This document shows, in pieces, positions 28,316-38,588 of a DNA stretch of 64,000 bases. Below the pieces are notes generated by a model. That model searched no databases. It worked only from the letters and a program-made list of their open reading frames with translations, and was not told where the DNA came from. The position numbers and the translations under genes are program-made. How positions within the stretch are numbered: the stretch's first letter is position 1; each line of letters begins with the position of its first letter. The DNA comes from Paenibacillus sp. SY21-1 (GTDB lineage: Bacteria; Bacillota; Bacilli; Paenibacillales; Paenibacillaceae). The stretch spans positions 338,757 through 402,756 of the forward strand of contig NZ_STGF01000002.1 in the NCBI RefSeq assembly GCF_005222705.1, in the 5' to 3' direction.

Positions 28316-29185
28316 TTATTGCGCGTTTGCCGCTTCGGAGACTGCCGCAGCCGCCTGCTTGTTCGGCTGGCATTTCAGGCAAATATGCGTGCCTCTGCCG
28401 CCGACGACGTATTTATGAATCGGTCTGCTGCAGCTAGGGCAGGGCTCGTCTTTTCTGCCGTAGACTAACAGCTGATGCTGGAACATGCCCATTTCTCCCT
28501 GACCGTTCACATACGATTTGATCGACGAGCCCCCCGCCTCCACCGCAAGAGCAAGCGTAGAGCGGATCGCCTCATGCAGCCTCTTCCATTCCGCAGGCTT
28601 GAGCGTATCCGGCGTCCGCTCGGGATGAATCCGTGCCTGAAACAACGCTTCATCGACGTAGATATTGCCCAAACCGACGATATGCTCCTGGTTAAGCAGC
28701 AGCGGCTTGATTTTGGTGGAGCGCTTGGCCAGCTTGCCGCGCATCGCTTCAACTGTAAACGCCGGCTCAAGCGGCTCAATGCCCAGCTTATTAAGCGGAG
28801 GCAGCAGCAGCTCCTGGCCTGCTTCAAAAATATGCATCGTCCCAAACTGTCGTACATCCTTGTATCTTAAATCCGTTCCGTCATCAAAATGAAAAATGAC
28901 ATGGGTATGCAGCTCAATCGGTTCATCCGCGAGAAACACCCCGTATCTCCCCTCCATCCGCAGATGGGATACGAGCACGAGTCCGTCAAGCACAATGCGC
29001 AGAAACTTCCCGCGCCGCTCCACCGTCTGGATCGTATGTCCCGCAAGCGCGGCGGCGAATACCTCGGGCTCGACGGGACGCTGTATAATACGCGGCAGCC
29101 TGACGGTTACCGACTGGATTCGTTTTCCTGCAACTAGCTCGTTAAGCGTTCTTCTGACCGTTTCAACCTCTGGCAATTCAGGCAT
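28316..29185 (-). CDS. mutM: Formamidopyrimidine-DNA glycosylase
   Basis: The 289-residue base-excision repair enzyme removes 8-oxoguanine and formamidopyrimidines and nicks the strand. The N-terminus MPELPEVETVRR provides the catalytic proline and glutamate. The helix-two-turns-helix region includes GLGNIYVDEALF. The C-terminal zinc finger is complete (CPSCSRPIHKYVVGGRGTHI, then CLKC). About 15 extra Ala/Asn-rich residues follow the finger. It lies 58 nt after polA and is probably co-transcribed with it. Confidence 0.97.
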   Translation of the reverse strand: MPELPEVETVRRTLNELVAGKRIQSVTVRLPRIIQRPVEPEVFAAALAGHTIQTVERRGKFLRIVLDGLVLVSHLRMEGRYGVFLADEPIELHTHVIFHFDDGTDLRYKDVRQFGTMHIFEAGQELLLPPLNKLGIEPLEPAFTVEAMRGKLAKRSTKIKPLLLNQEHIVGLGNIYVDEALFQARIHPERTPDTLKPAEWKRLHEAIRSTLALAVEAGGSSIKSYVNGQGEMGMFQHQLLVYGRKDEPCPSCSRPIHKYVVGGRGTHICLKCQPNKQAAAAVSEAANAQ

Positions 29186-29243
29186 TTCTCCTCACCTCTC
29201 CCATCATTATAAGGAAAAATACGCCCCAAGTCACTTGCGGATC

Positions 29244-31922
29244 TTATTTCGCTTCATACCAATTCGAGCCAAAGCTTACGTCCGCCTTCAACGGCACATC
29301 CAGCTTGATGGCATTTTCCATTACCCGCGGAACCAGTTCCTTCATAAGCTCCAGCTCGTCCTGCGGAACCTCGAATACGAGCTCGTCATGAACCTGCAGC
29401 AGCATGCGGCTGTTCAGTCGGCGCTCTTTGAGCTCAGCGGACATCTGCACCATCGCGAGCTTGATGATGTCGGCGGCTGTGCCCTGGATAGGCGTATTCA
29501 TCGCCGTCCGTTCGGCAAACGAACGCAAATTAAAATTCGAGGCGTTAATATCGTTCAAATAACGGCGTCGATCCAGCAGCGTCGTCACATACCCGTCGCG
29601 GCGCGCATCCTGCTTGATCTCGTCCATAAAACGTTGAACGCCCTTGAACACGGACAAATACTGCTCGATAAAAGCGCCTGCCTCGTTTACGGCAATTTTA
29701 AGGTTTTGCGACAAGCCAAAGCTGCTGATTCCGTATACAATGCCGAAATTGACCGCCTTCGCCTGTCTGCGCATATTCGCGTCCACCTGATCCGCCGATA
29801 CGCCGAACACATCCATCGCCGTTTTGGTATGAATATCCATATCCTGAATGAACGCTTCCTTAAGATTCTCGTCTCCCGATATATGCGCCAGAACGCGAAG
29901 CTCGATCTGCGAATAGTCCGCAGCGAGAATATGCCAGCCGGGCTCCGAAGGAACAAACGCCTTGCGTATCTGGCGTCCCTCCTCCATCCGGATCGGGATG
30001 TTCTGCAAATTCGGAAATTGGCTGCTCAGCCTGCCCGTAGCGGCAATCGTCTGCCGGTAGTACGTATGGATTTTGCCCGTCTGCTCGCGGACCTCCTTCA
30101 GCAGGCCCTCGACATAGGTCGACTGCAGCTTCGCCAGCTGGCGATAATGGAGAATCAGCGGAATAATCTCATGGTATTTGGCCAAATCCTCCAGCACTTC
30201 CGCATCGGTGGAATAGCCCGTTTTCGTTTTTTTGTAGGCCGGCAAGCCCAGCTTCTCGAACAATACCTCGCCAAGCTGCTTGGGAGAGCCGATATTGAAC
30301 TCCACGCCCGCCAGTCGGTAAATGTCCGCAACGATTCCCGTCAGCTGACGCTCCAGATCCGCGCCTAACGCATACAACGCATCCTTCTCCACCTTGATGC
30401 CGAAATGCTCCATTCCTGCAAGAATACGCGACAACGGCAGCTCCAGCTCAAAATACAGCTTGCTCATCGCCGTCTGCTCCAGCTCCTCGGTAAGCAGCGG
30501 CACGAGCCTGCGCACAGCCTCAGCTTTTAGCGCCAAATGGCGGTGCAGCGCTTCCTGCTCTGGCAGCTTAAACTTGGCGCCTTTGCCATAGACGGCGTCA
30601 TCCGCGGGGAGCGCGGGCAACCCCCGCTTGTCGTTGATCAAGCTCAACGTCTGTCCCGTATCCGTCGGGTCCAGCAAATAAGCGGCGAGCTGTACGTCGA
30701 ACGCTTGGCCTTCCAGCCGGATGCCCCGCCAGCGCAAGGCCAGCTCGGCCTTGTGCAGGTCAAAGCCGCGCTTCGGCTTGTCCGCCTGCTCCAGCCATGC
30801 GCGAAGCTTCTCCGCGAAAGGCTGCTCAAGCGCTTCGATCGACAGCGAATACACGGCTTCGCCGGTTGCGACGGATAATCCCACGAGCTCGGCGTGATGC
30901 GGATTCTCTCCGATCGCTTCTATATATAAGCCAGCATCGTCCCCGGCAGCAAGCGTCTCCATCAGCTCATCCAGCAGCTTCGCGTCGGAAGCCGTCTGGA
31001 TCGTGCGAATATCGAGCGTTGCGGCCGACGCTTCGGCTGCGGCCTCCGCTTCCTCCGCATTCGCGCCGAGACCTAATCGTTCCGTCAGCGACTTGAACTC
31101 GAGACGGCGGAACGCCTCCGCCAGCTCGGCTTCCTTGTAGCCGTTGTAGCGGAGCGATTCCTCATCGGCCTCCATCGGTACCTCGCGATAAATGGTCGCC
31201 AGCTTTTTGCTCATTAGCGCATTGTCGCGGTTATTCTCAATATTCTCCTTCTGCTTGCCCTTCAGCTTGTCCAACCCGTCCAATACGCCCTCCACCGAGC
31301 CGAACTCGTGAAGCAGCTTGAGCGCCGTTTTTTCGCCGATGCCGGGCACCCCGGGAATGTTGTCGGATGCGTCGCCCATCAAGCCTTTGAGGTCGATAAT
31401 TTGCAGTGGCTTCAGACCGTATTTCTCCTGAATGGTCTCCGGCGTGTACAAATCCACCTCGCTTACGCCCTTGCGCGTTAGCGCAACCGCAACATGCTCG
31501 GACGCGAGCTGCAGCAAATCCTTGTCCCCGGAAACAACGATGACGGGAACCGCTTTATCATCGGCCTTGCGGGTTAGCGTACCGATAATATCGTCAGCCT
31601 CGTAGCCGGAAATTTCGTATTGGGCGATGCCAAAAGCCTTCAGCGTTTCCTTCAGCACGGGGAATTGCTCGGACAGCTCAGGCGGCGTTTTTTGCCTGCC
31701 GCCTTTATAGTCGGCGTATCCCTCGTGGCGAAACGTTATTTTACCCGCGTCAAACGCAACGAGCATATGAGTAGGCTGCTCCTGTTCAATCAGCTTAAGC
31801 AGCATCGTAGTAAAGCCATATATCGCATTTGTGTGCTGTCCGGCCGAGTTGGTGAGCGGCGGCATAGCATAAAAAGCCCGATAAGCAATACTGTTACCGT
31901 CAATGAGCATCCATTTTTCCAC
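29244..31922 (-). CDS. polA: DNA polymerase I
   Basis: The 892-residue repair and Okazaki-fragment polymerase has an N-terminal 5'-nuclease domain (about 1-290, with LMGDASDNIPGVPGIGEKTA). The 3'-5' exonuclease-like domain (about 310-490) has lost its acidic DxE motif (GLYIEAIGENP), so it should lack proofreading, as in Bacillus enzymes. The C-terminal polymerase domain has motif A DYSQIELRVLAH, motif B RRQAKAVNFGIVYG and motif C QVHDELVFE. The length is typical. Confidence 0.97.
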   Translation of the reverse strand: MEKWMLIDGNSIAYRAFYAMPPLTNSAGQHTNAIYGFTTMLLKLIEQEQPTHMLVAFDAGKITFRHEGYADYKGGRQKTPPELSEQFPVLKETLKAFGIAQYEISGYEADDIIGTLTRKADDKAVPVIVVSGDKDLLQLASEHVAVALTRKGVSEVDLYTPETIQEKYGLKPLQIIDLKGLMGDASDNIPGVPGIGEKTALKLLHEFGSVEGVLDGLDKLKGKQKENIENNRDNALMSKKLATIYREVPMEADEESLRYNGYKEAELAEAFRRLEFKSLTERLGLGANAEEAEAAAEASAATLDIRTIQTASDAKLLDELMETLAAGDDAGLYIEAIGENPHHAELVGLSVATGEAVYSLSIEALEQPFAEKLRAWLEQADKPKRGFDLHKAELALRWRGIRLEGQAFDVQLAAYLLDPTDTGQTLSLINDKRGLPALPADDAVYGKGAKFKLPEQEALHRHLALKAEAVRRLVPLLTEELEQTAMSKLYFELELPLSRILAGMEHFGIKVEKDALYALGADLERQLTGIVADIYRLAGVEFNIGSPKQLGEVLFEKLGLPAYKKTKTGYSTDAEVLEDLAKYHEIIPLILHYRQLAKLQSTYVEGLLKEVREQTGKIHTYYRQTIAATGRLSSQFPNLQNIPIRMEEGRQIRKAFVPSEPGWHILAADYSQIELRVLAHISGDENLKEAFIQDMDIHTKTAMDVFGVSADQVDANMRRQAKAVNFGIVYGISSFGLSQNLKIAVNEAGAFIEQYLSVFKGVQRFMDEIKQDARRDGYVTTLLDRRRYLNDINASNFNLRSFAERTAMNTPIQGTAADIIKLAMVQMSAELKERRLNSRMLLQVHDELVFEVPQDELELMKELVPRVMENAIKLDVPLKADVSFGSNWYEAK

Positions 31923-31967
31923 TTCGATTCAGCACCCTCTTTTATGTAGCGTCTTAGCCTTCATTAT

Positions 31968-32014
31968 ACCACAAAAGAGGCCTTCCCTAAGCATTGGATG
32001 CCGAGGAAGGCCGG
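31968..32014 (-). terminator. Terminator of the EAL gene
   Basis: GGCCTTCC (31979-31986) and GGAAGGCC (32005-32012) form an 8-bp stem with an 18-nt loop. The minus-strand exit is TCTTTTGTGG. Confidence 0.6.
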
Positions 32015-32080
32015 TTTGCAGACGATGTGAGCCATAGAGCCTTGCTTTGAAAAAAAAGCGCTCGCCACGCCAAAGTCCGT

Positions 32081-33283
32081 TTATGGAGCAAAAGGAGCCG
32101 GACGGCCAAGCAGGTAGCCTTGCGCATACTGGACGCCCATACCTTGCACTTTGGCAAGCTCATGCGCCTCCTCGATGCCTTCCGCGATGACCGGAATATC
32201 GAGCTTGTTTGCCAGCTCCAGCAGGGTATGCAGAATATGCTCCTTAATCTCGTCCTGATGGATATTCTGAATGATGGAGCGGTCTACCTTCAAGTAGTCC
32301 GGTCTCAGCTCGACGATCGATTGCAGCGAGGAGTAGCCGGCGCCTACATCGTCTATCGCAATCTGGTAGCCCTGCCTGCGGTAATGCTCAAGCGCCCGCT
32401 TCACGGAAGCGAAATCGTCAATCGAGCTGCGCTCGGTAATTTCGAACACGACATTGCGGGGGGACAGCCCTCTCTGCTCCAGCAGATTGAGCGTTTGCCC
32501 GGGCAAGAAGCAAGGGTCCTCCATAATTTGCGCCATTACGTTAATAAACAGCTTTTGTTCGCCGCCCAGCCTCGTGCAGCCGTCGATTGCCTTCTCGCGG
32601 GCAAGCCTGTCCAATGAGTAGGTCAGCCCCTCCTTCTCCGCGAACCAGAACAGCTCTGACGGATGAGCGAACCAGGTTCTGTCTACCGTTCGCGCCAGCG
32701 CCTCGTAGCCGAACACAGTCCCGCTCCCGCCAAGCGAAACGATTGGCTGGTACACCGGCGTAATTTGACGATGCTCCAGCAGCTTGTCCATGGCCAGCCG
32801 CTTCAGGCTCAGCTCCAGCGCATCGGCGCTTTGCCCGTGCAGCAGCGCTTTTTTCATAGCCGCGTACCAGGAGCCACCTGCAAGATCCGCCGGCACAATC
32901 GCAATGCCCACATGCAGCTTGTCCCGAATTCGGTGCTGTACATCCACAGTCTGAAGCTCTACATATCTGCCTCTAATCTCGTCTACTTGCCGGTAAGCAA
33001 GTCCGATCAGCCATTCCTCCAGCGCATCCTGATGGGGGCCCGACAGCCTCAGCTGTACAAATAAATCGTCATTCATCCATTGATACCCGGATATAAGCTC
33101 GGAGCTTCTCTCCAGGGCAGCAAGCTCGCCTTCTGCAAATTCCCGCCAATTTTCCTGCAGGGACGCTCCGGGATGGCCGCCCCGTTCGTCCGGGAAGCTC
33201 CATGACAAATAAATAATGCCCAGAAAATCGGAGCCTGCGTCAATTGGTCCCTCTTGTCGCCATATCGCCTGTTGATCTATCAC
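32081..33283 (-). CDS. EAL domain protein, likely c-di-GMP phosphodiesterase
   Basis: The protein has 400 residues, read from GTG 33283, which overlaps the TGA of the upstream gene (GTGA). The frame stays open farther upstream but is then a shadow of that gene. The first 150 or so residues include HVGIAIVPADLAGG and AAMKKALL, like the end of a decayed GGDEF domain. The EAL domain (about 165-400) keeps the substrate and metal motifs GYEALAR, FINVMAQ, FEITERS, IDDVGAGYSSL, YLKVDRSII and VIAEGIE, so it should hydrolyse c-di-GMP to pGpG. It forms an operon with the CBS-GGDDF gene. No membrane segment is seen. Confidence 0.88.
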   Translation of the reverse strand: MIDQQAIWRQEGPIDAGSDFLGIIYLSWSFPDERGGHPGASLQENWREFAEGELAALERSSELISGYQWMNDDLFVQLRLSGPHQDALEEWLIGLAYRQVDEIRGRYVELQTVDVQHRIRDKLHVGIAIVPADLAGGSWYAAMKKALLHGQSADALELSLKRLAMDKLLEHRQITPVYQPIVSLGGSGTVFGYEALARTVDRTWFAHPSELFWFAEKEGLTYSLDRLAREKAIDGCTRLGGEQKLFINVMAQIMEDPCFLPGQTLNLLEQRGLSPRNVVFEITERSSIDDFASVKRALEHYRRQGYQIAIDDVGAGYSSLQSIVELRPDYLKVDRSIIQNIHQDEIKEHILHTLLELANKLDIPVIAEGIEEAHELAKVQGMGVQYAQGYLLGRPAPFAP

Positions 33284-34728
33284 GTTTGCTTCCGTCCCTC
33301 TCCGACCTGCATGCCAGTTATTTGCTCCATGACGTACACGCTGCCTTTGCAGGCCTTGGCCTGCTTTTTGATTTTTGCCGCATAGCCCGATATGGCCTCT
33401 GGCGTTAGCGGAACTTCGCCGTCCCAGATCATAAGCGATAACGATAAGGTGACGCCTTCGTGCCGAATCCTGTTGCCATGCCGGTCTTCTACCTCTTTTA
33501 CCTCGGTACCGCCGTAGAAAGCGTGAACGCCGCGATCGAAGGAATCGATGAGCTCCTTGCAGAGCTTCTCTCCGCATTCTCCGTCCGTAACCGCGATAAA
33601 GTCGTCTCCGCCGATATGACCGACAAAGCTTTGCCTGCAGCCAAGCCGCTCCAATTCCTGCTCCAGCAGGCGCGCCAAATAACGGATCAAATCATCGCCC
33701 CGGGAAAAGCCGAAATAATCGTTGTACCATTTAAAATAATCCAAATCCGCATATACGACCGCAAACGGCTTGTCGGCGGCTATTCTACGGCCAAGCTCGC
33801 GCTGAATGGCCTCATTGCCGGGCAAGCCCGTCAACGGGTTGGCTCCCCGCGCCGCTTCTGTCCGCAATGTCGTCATGCATTCCAGAATCGACCGGATAGA
33901 TGCCGCCCCCAGCATCTTCCCTTCCTTCGTTATGAGCACAACGTCGTATAGCTGGCCGAAATCGCGCGCCATAGCAAGCTGCGACACTTGCTCAACCGGC
34001 ATCTGCTCGTCCACAATCAGCGGTTGATTGTTCATAATGCGCTCGACCGGCTTGTTCCAATACAACGGCAGGCCGAATTGTCCGGCCAGCATCTGGTGCA
34101 GCTTTTCCTTTGTCAAGATGCCGATCGGCCGTCCTTGATCAACGATAACCGCCCCTTGCGCCTGCGCATTCGTGTCGAACAAATAGGCGACCTCCGACAC
34201 CCGCGAGCCTGCCTGAAAAAGCGGATAAGCCTTGGCAAGCGTGCCTATGCTGACCACCCTGTTCTGGATGGCCTTAGCGTGCGCTGAAGCCGCAAGCTCG
34301 TCTGCTGCCGAGGGCGCCGCGATGCTGGCAGGGATGCCGTGGTGACCCATCGCCTCCAGAAGCACCCGGTAAAACACCGTCTCCGACGATCTGCCGGTCA
34401 AGGATGGAAGGGCCGTGGCGACGCCGATTCTCAAATCGTCGACCTTTCCCTTCACGTACTGATGAAGCCGCGCCGCAGCCTCCTCCGTCTGCTTCCTGAT
34501 CGGCGTACCGTCCTTAGCCCGTTCAAACAGCAATACATAATCGGTATCCAGCCTTTGCTTCCAAAAAAGGCTAGCTTCCGTTGCCGCCCAATCCTGCAGC
34601 AACCATTCCATCTCAACGCAGCCTGGCTGCGCTCTTACATACATAACGCCAATTCCGCCGTCATGCCAACGTTCCTTCATATTCCTCATCATATCCCGAT
34701 TGAATAAACCTGTGCCGACCTCGCCCAT
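33280..34728 (-). CDS. CBS-pair protein with GGDEF-like domain (GGDDF)
   Basis: The soluble 482-residue protein has an N-terminal region of unknown fold (1-155), a CBS pair of the GGDEF-associated type (about 155-290; PVERIMNNQPLIVDE, GKMLGAASIRSIL) and a GGDEF-type domain (about 300-470; LTGLPGNEAIQREL, VYADLDYFKWYND). The signature is IGGDDF in place of GGDEF/GGEEF, changing the fourth residue. No RxxD inhibitory site lies before it. Activity is therefore uncertain; it may bind GTP and regulate the EAL partner. I chose ATG 34728 with GAGGGG 8 nt upstream. Its CBS pair resembles that of the MCP protein at 41408-42595. Confidence 0.85.
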   Translation of the reverse strand: MGEVGTGLFNRDMMRNMKERWHDGGIGVMYVRAQPGCVEMEWLLQDWAATEASLFWKQRLDTDYVLLFERAKDGTPIRKQTEEAAARLHQYVKGKVDDLRIGVATALPSLTGRSSETVFYRVLLEAMGHHGIPASIAAPSAADELAASAHAKAIQNRVVSIGTLAKAYPLFQAGSRVSEVAYLFDTNAQAQGAVIVDQGRPIGILTKEKLHQMLAGQFGLPLYWNKPVERIMNNQPLIVDEQMPVEQVSQLAMARDFGQLYDVVLITKEGKMLGAASIRSILECMTTLRTEAARGANPLTGLPGNEAIQRELGRRIAADKPFAVVYADLDYFKWYNDYFGFSRGDDLIRYLARLLEQELERLGCRQSFVGHIGGDDFIAVTDGECGEKLCKELIDSFDRGVHAFYGGTEVKEVEDRHGNRIRHEGVTLSLSLMIWDGEVPLTPEAISGYAAKIKKQAKACKGSVYVMEQITGMQVGEGRKQT

Positions 34729-34865
34729 TACGGTTCCCCTCAATGTGTGATGGAAAAATTTTTATTTTTTCGATATGACGTTATTTTAACCATTAAGTGT
34801 GAACTAACATCAACCGAAATATTAATTCTAGGTAAAATTCGACATTATTCAACATCTTCCACAAA

Positions 34866-34917
34866 AACTAAAAAGACTATTGCGCTTAAGATGCGACAAC
34901 AGTCCTTCATTTTGTGT
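34866..34917 (-). terminator. Terminator of the pst operon
   Basis: On the minus strand AAGGACTGTTGTCGC and GCGCAATAGTCTT form an imperfect stem with exit TTTTTAGTTTTTG. It lies 31 nt after the pstB stop. Confidence 0.75.
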
Positions 34918-34947
34918 TTATGCTTATGTTCAGGCCATTTGCGGCTG

Positions 34948-35706
34948 TTAGCCGAAGCGGCCCGAAATATAATCGCTTGTTTCTTTTTTGCCGGGATTGG
35001 TGAATATTTTCTCCGTTTGGTCAAATTCCACCAGATTGCCGGAGAGAAAAAATGCCGTTTTCGAGGATACGCGCGCCGCCTGATGCATATTGTGCGTCAC
35101 GATGACGATGCAATAGTCCTGCTTCAATTCGGTAATCAGCTCTTCTACCTTCGCAGTCGAAATCGGGTCCAGCGCGGAAGCCGGCTCATCCATCAGAATG
35201 ATGTTCGGCTTAACCGCAATCGATCTCGCAATGCACAGGCGCTGCTGTTGACCGCCGGAAAGCCTGAGCGCGGACGTATGCAGCCGGTCCTTCGTTTCCT
35301 CCCACAGCGCGGCCTTGCGAAGCGACTCCTCCACCAGCTCGTCAAGCTTCTTTTTGTCCTTCAAGCCGTGGTAACGCGGTCCAAACGCGATATTCTCGTA
35401 AATCGATTTATGGAACGGATTCGGGCGCTGCCATACCATGCCGATCCGGCGGCGAAGCAGGACGACATCCGTTTTGGGATCATTGATATCCTCGTCGCCG
35501 ATCCAGATTTCACCTGTCATTCTGGCGTTCGGAATCAAATCGTTCATCCGGTTCAGCGTCCGGAGAAAGGTTGATTTGCCGCAGCCGGAAGGACCGATAA
35601 GCGCCGTCACCTGCTTGTTCTCAAAGTCAAGCGATACGTTTTTGACCGCTTTATTCTCGCCGTAGTAGACGCTTAAATCGCGAACAGATATGCCATGATT
35701 AGCCAT
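34948..35706 (-). CDS. pstB: Phosphate ABC transporter ATPase (first copy)
   Basis: The 252-residue ATPase powers phosphate import. Walker A is GPSGCGKST, the signature [14 protein letters not shown], Walker [13 protein letters not shown], and the switch histidine is in [10 protein letters not shown]. It is the last gene of pstSCAB, 14 nt after pstA. It differs from the second copy at 40451-41206 after Walker B (DEPAS here, DEST there). Confidence 0.96.
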   Translation of the reverse strand: MANHGISVRDLSVYYGENKAVKNVSLDFENKQVTALIGPSGCGKSTFLRTLNRMNDLIPNARMTGEIWIGDEDINDPKTDVVLLRRRIGMVWQRPNPFHKSIYENIAFGPRYHGLKDKKKLDELVEESLRKAALWEETKDRLHTSALRLSGGQQQRLCIARSIAVKPNIILMDEPASALDPISTAKVEELITELKQDYCIVIVTHNMHQAARVSSKTAFFLSGNLVEFDQTEKIFTNPGKKETSDYISGRFG

Positions 35707-35720
35707 ATGCGTTAATCCTC

Positions 35721-36608
35721 CTATTTCGTAGCCGTAAACTTGCGGTACATGAAGCGGCCGAGCCAGCGCGCAATCAGGTTAAACAGCAAAACCGTAATAA
35801 CCAGAACCGCCGATGCTCCTGCAGCGATTTCCGTTGCGTCGGGCGCAAGACCCTCGGAATTGATTTTCCAGATGTGGACCGCAAGCGTTTCAGCAGGACG
35901 GAACGGGTTAAGCGGCGACATCGGGCTAAACGGATTCCAGTTCGTGAAATCCAGTCGCGGCGAGCTCATGCCTGCCGTGAACAACAGCGCCGCAGCTTCA
36001 CCGAACACGCGGCCCGCGGCAAGAATCGTGCCGGACATAATGACCGGAAGCGCGATTGGCAGCATAGTGGACGTAATGGTTTTCCATTTCGTCAGTCCGA
36101 GCGCAAGGCTCGCTTCCTTCTGCTCGCGCGGTACGCTTTTTAATCCTTGCTCGGTAATCCGCACCATTAGCGGCAGGTTGAATACCGTCAGCGCAAGCGC
36201 GCCGGAGAACAGGGAGAAGCCAAGTCCGAAATAGTTAACGAGCAAAAGCAAGCCGAACAGGCCTACGACGATGGACGGGAAGGAGGACAATACCTCAACG
36301 ACCAAACGGATAAAGTCGGTAATCCGGTTCGCCTTTGCATATTCGCTCATGTAGATGCCCGCTCCGATTCCGAGCGGAACCGTGATCAGCATCGTCAACA
36401 CAAGCAAGAATAAAGAGTTGAACAGCTGAGGACCGATGCCGCCGCCGGCATTAATCGATTCAGGCGGCGAAGTCAGAAAGTCAAAGCTGATATGGCCAAG
36501 GCCCCTCACAAGTATAAAGCCCAGCAATCCGGCCAGAAGGAGTACGATAAAACCTGCGATGCCGATAATGACGGCAGTTGCCAGTTTGTCTACTGTTTTT
36601 GCTTTCAT
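35721..36608 (-). CDS. pstA: Phosphate ABC permease PstA
   Basis: The 295-residue permease starts at ATG 36608, which overlaps the pstC stop (ATGA) and has AAGGAAGG upstream. It has six helices and the cytoplasmic coupling loop [15 protein letters not shown]. With PstC it forms the phosphate channel. The 27-residue extension possible upstream is inside pstC and unsupported. Confidence 0.95.
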   Translation of the reverse strand: MKAKTVDKLATAVIIGIAGFIVLLLAGLLGFILVRGLGHISFDFLTSPPESINAGGGIGPQLFNSLFLLVLTMLITVPLGIGAGIYMSEYAKANRITDFIRLVVEVLSSFPSIVVGLFGLLLLVNYFGLGFSLFSGALALTVFNLPLMVRITEQGLKSVPREQKEASLALGLTKWKTITSTMLPIALPVIMSGTILAAGRVFGEAAALLFTAGMSSPRLDFTNWNPFSPMSPLNPFRPAETLAVHIWKINSEGLAPDATEIAAGASAVLVITVLLFNLIARWLGRFMYRKFTATK

Positions 36609-37510
36609 AGTTTGGACCTTCCTTCCAGCCAGCGGACGATAAATACGAATACGAATGTCATTACCATTAGAATCAATGCAAGCGACCAAAGAGCATTGTT
36701 ATGGGCAGATCCTGTTGCCGTATTGCCCATGCTTAGCGTAATGGCGCTTGTCAGCGTCGATGCCGACTCGAATAGCGAGCCTGGAATAAACGGCGCGTTG
36801 CCGATAACCATTTGAACGGCGAGCGCTTCGCCGAACGCTCTAGCAATACCGAGGACGACGCCTGTCATCAAGGCAGGCAACGTTGTAGGCAGGACGACGC
36901 GATATATCGTTTGCCAGCGGGTAGCGCCTAGCGCAAATGAACCTTCCTTAAGGCCGGCAGGTAGTGAAGCAAGCGCATCCGTAGCAACTGTAGTCATAGT
37001 TGGTAAAATCATAATCGATAGCACAAGTGCGCCCGCAGCGATCCCCACTCCTTGTCCCGGGAACAGGTCCCGAAATAACGGAACGATAACGCTCAGGCCG
37101 ATAAAGCCGTATACAACGGAAGGAATGCCTGCAAGCAGCTCAATTACAGGCTGCAAATATTTACGTCCCAGCTTTGGCGTAATTTCCACCATAAATACGG
37201 CGGCGCAGAAGCTGAGCGGAGCGGCGATTGCGGCCGCAAGCAGGGAAGTGCTGAATGAACCAAAAATAAACGGCAAAGCGCCGAAAGCCGGAGGCGATCC
37301 CTCTGGGCTCCATTTAATTCCCGTTAACAAATCAAATACATTGACATCATTGACAAAAAAAGTCCTAAGTCCTCTGGAGGCGACAAAATACACCATAGCG
37401 ACAATCGTCGTAACTAGAAATAGGACACAGATGGTCGTATAAACTTTGCCGACCCACTCTTCGACAAAATGATTGTTGTTCGCATGTTTTTTCGCTACAG
37501 TTTGCGCCAT
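36605..37510 (-). CDS. pstC: Phosphate ABC permease PstC
   Basis: The 301-residue permease has a first helix in TTICVLFLVTTIVAMVYFVA, five more helices, and the coupling loop KEGSFALGATRWQTIYRVVLP. FVEEWVGKVYT at the N-terminus is common in Firmicute PstC. The stop overlaps the pstA start by 4 nt. Confidence 0.95.
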   Translation of the reverse strand: MAQTVAKKHANNNHFVEEWVGKVYTTICVLFLVTTIVAMVYFVASRGLRTFFVNDVNVFDLLTGIKWSPEGSPPAFGALPFIFGSFSTSLLAAAIAAPLSFCAAVFMVEITPKLGRKYLQPVIELLAGIPSVVYGFIGLSVIVPLFRDLFPGQGVGIAAGALVLSIMILPTMTTVATDALASLPAGLKEGSFALGATRWQTIYRVVLPTTLPALMTGVVLGIARAFGEALAVQMVIGNAPFIPGSLFESASTLTSAITLSMGNTATGSAHNNALWSLALILMVMTFVFVFIVRWLEGRSKL

Positions 37511-37583
37511 ATAGATCTCCTCTACACAACCTGAAAGAGGCGCCCCGTAAGTCCGCCTCTTTCTGGCTTATGAATGGTTTTTC

Positions 37584-38537
37584 CTATTTGTTAGAGATGT
37601 TGCCTTCGATATCGCGAGTAACTTGCATGTTGCTGATTGGAATGTAGCCAAGTTGTACAACCGGGCCGTTCTCGTCTTGGATTTCAGGGCTCATCATGAA
37701 GTCAAGGAAAGCTTTAGCCAGCTCGTTAGGCTCGCCTTTTGTATACATGTGCTCGTAAGCCCAAACCGGGTAAGTTCCGTTTGCAACGTTCTCTTCTGTT
37801 GGAGCTACGCCTTCATAGCTAACTGTTTTTACGGTATCGTTCAGGTACGACAGGGCAAGATAGCCGATAGCGCCAGGTGTTTCGCCAATGATCTTTCTTA
37901 CGTTACCAGAGGAATCCTCTTGTACGGAACCTTGCAGGTCTTCCGTTTTTTGACCAAGGGCATATGTTTCGAACGTAGCGCGAGTACCGGAGCTGGATGG
38001 ACGGTTGATGATTGCGATTTTCAGGTCATCGCCGCCAACTTCGCTCCAGTTCGTTACTTTGCCTGTGTAGATGTCGATCAGCTGTTGTTTAGTCAGGTTA
38101 TCAACCTTAATGTCCGGGTTAACAACTGTAGCCATAGCTACTACTGCAACTTGATGGTCAACAAGCTCAGCAGCTTTGTCAGCTTCAAGCTTTTCTTCTG
38201 CGTACACGTCGGAGTTGCCGATGTCGGCTTGTCCTTCGGATACTTGAGTCAGGCCAGTGCCGCTGCCGCCGCCTTGAACTTGAATCGTTACGCCGCTGTG
38301 CTTATCCATGAATGTTTTCGAAGCTTGGTCAACCAGCGGTTGAAGAGCCGAAGAGCCAGTCGCCAGAAGCGAGCCCGACAGGGTTGTTGTTTCTTCAGTC
38401 GGAGCGTTTGTTGCGTTAGTGCCTCCGCTGTTATTTGTTGCAGGAGTGTTGGACGAACCCGCATTGTTGTTTTGTCCACATGCCGCCAGCGTGAATGTCA
38501 GAATCATCGCCATTACCAACGTTAACGTCTTTTTCAT
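37584..38537 (-). CDS. pstS: Phosphate-binding lipoprotein PstS
   Basis: The 317-residue outer-surface protein binds inorganic phosphate and delivers it to PstCA. The lipobox is LAACG, followed by an Asn/Thr/Ser-rich linker. Phosphate-contact motifs include GSSALQPLVDQASKTF, GGGSGTGLTQVSEGQADIG and RPSSSGTRATFE. It is the first gene of the operon, behind a Pho-type promoter at 38589-38631. Confidence 0.96.
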   Translation of the reverse strand: MKKTLTLVMAMILTFTLAACGQNNNAGSSNTPATNNSGGTNATNAPTEETTTLSGSLLATGSSALQPLVDQASKTFMDKHSGVTIQVQGGGSGTGLTQVSEGQADIGNSDVYAEEKLEADKAAELVDHQVAVVAMATVVNPDIKVDNLTKQQLIDIYTGKVTNWSEVGGDDLKIAIINRPSSSGTRATFETYALGQKTEDLQGSVQEDSSGNVRKIIGETPGAIGYLALSYLNDTVKTVSYEGVAPTEENVANGTYPVWAYEHMYTKGEPNELAKAFLDFMMSPEIQDENGPVVQLGYIPISNMQVTRDIEGNISNK

Positions 38538-38588
38538 TTTCCTTAGTTTCCCCTCTCGCTACCTTGTTTGTTTTTGTTTACAAGACTT

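Noticed and set aside
28896..30368. 490-codon plus-strand open frame
   Set aside because: It lies wholly opposite polA and mutM, has Arg/His-rich shadow composition and matches no family; polA motifs are intact on the other strand.
33284..33577. N-terminal extension of the EAL protein
   Set aside because: The extra residues are a shadow of the GGDDF gene in another frame; the GTG at 33283 with GTGA coupling explains the start.
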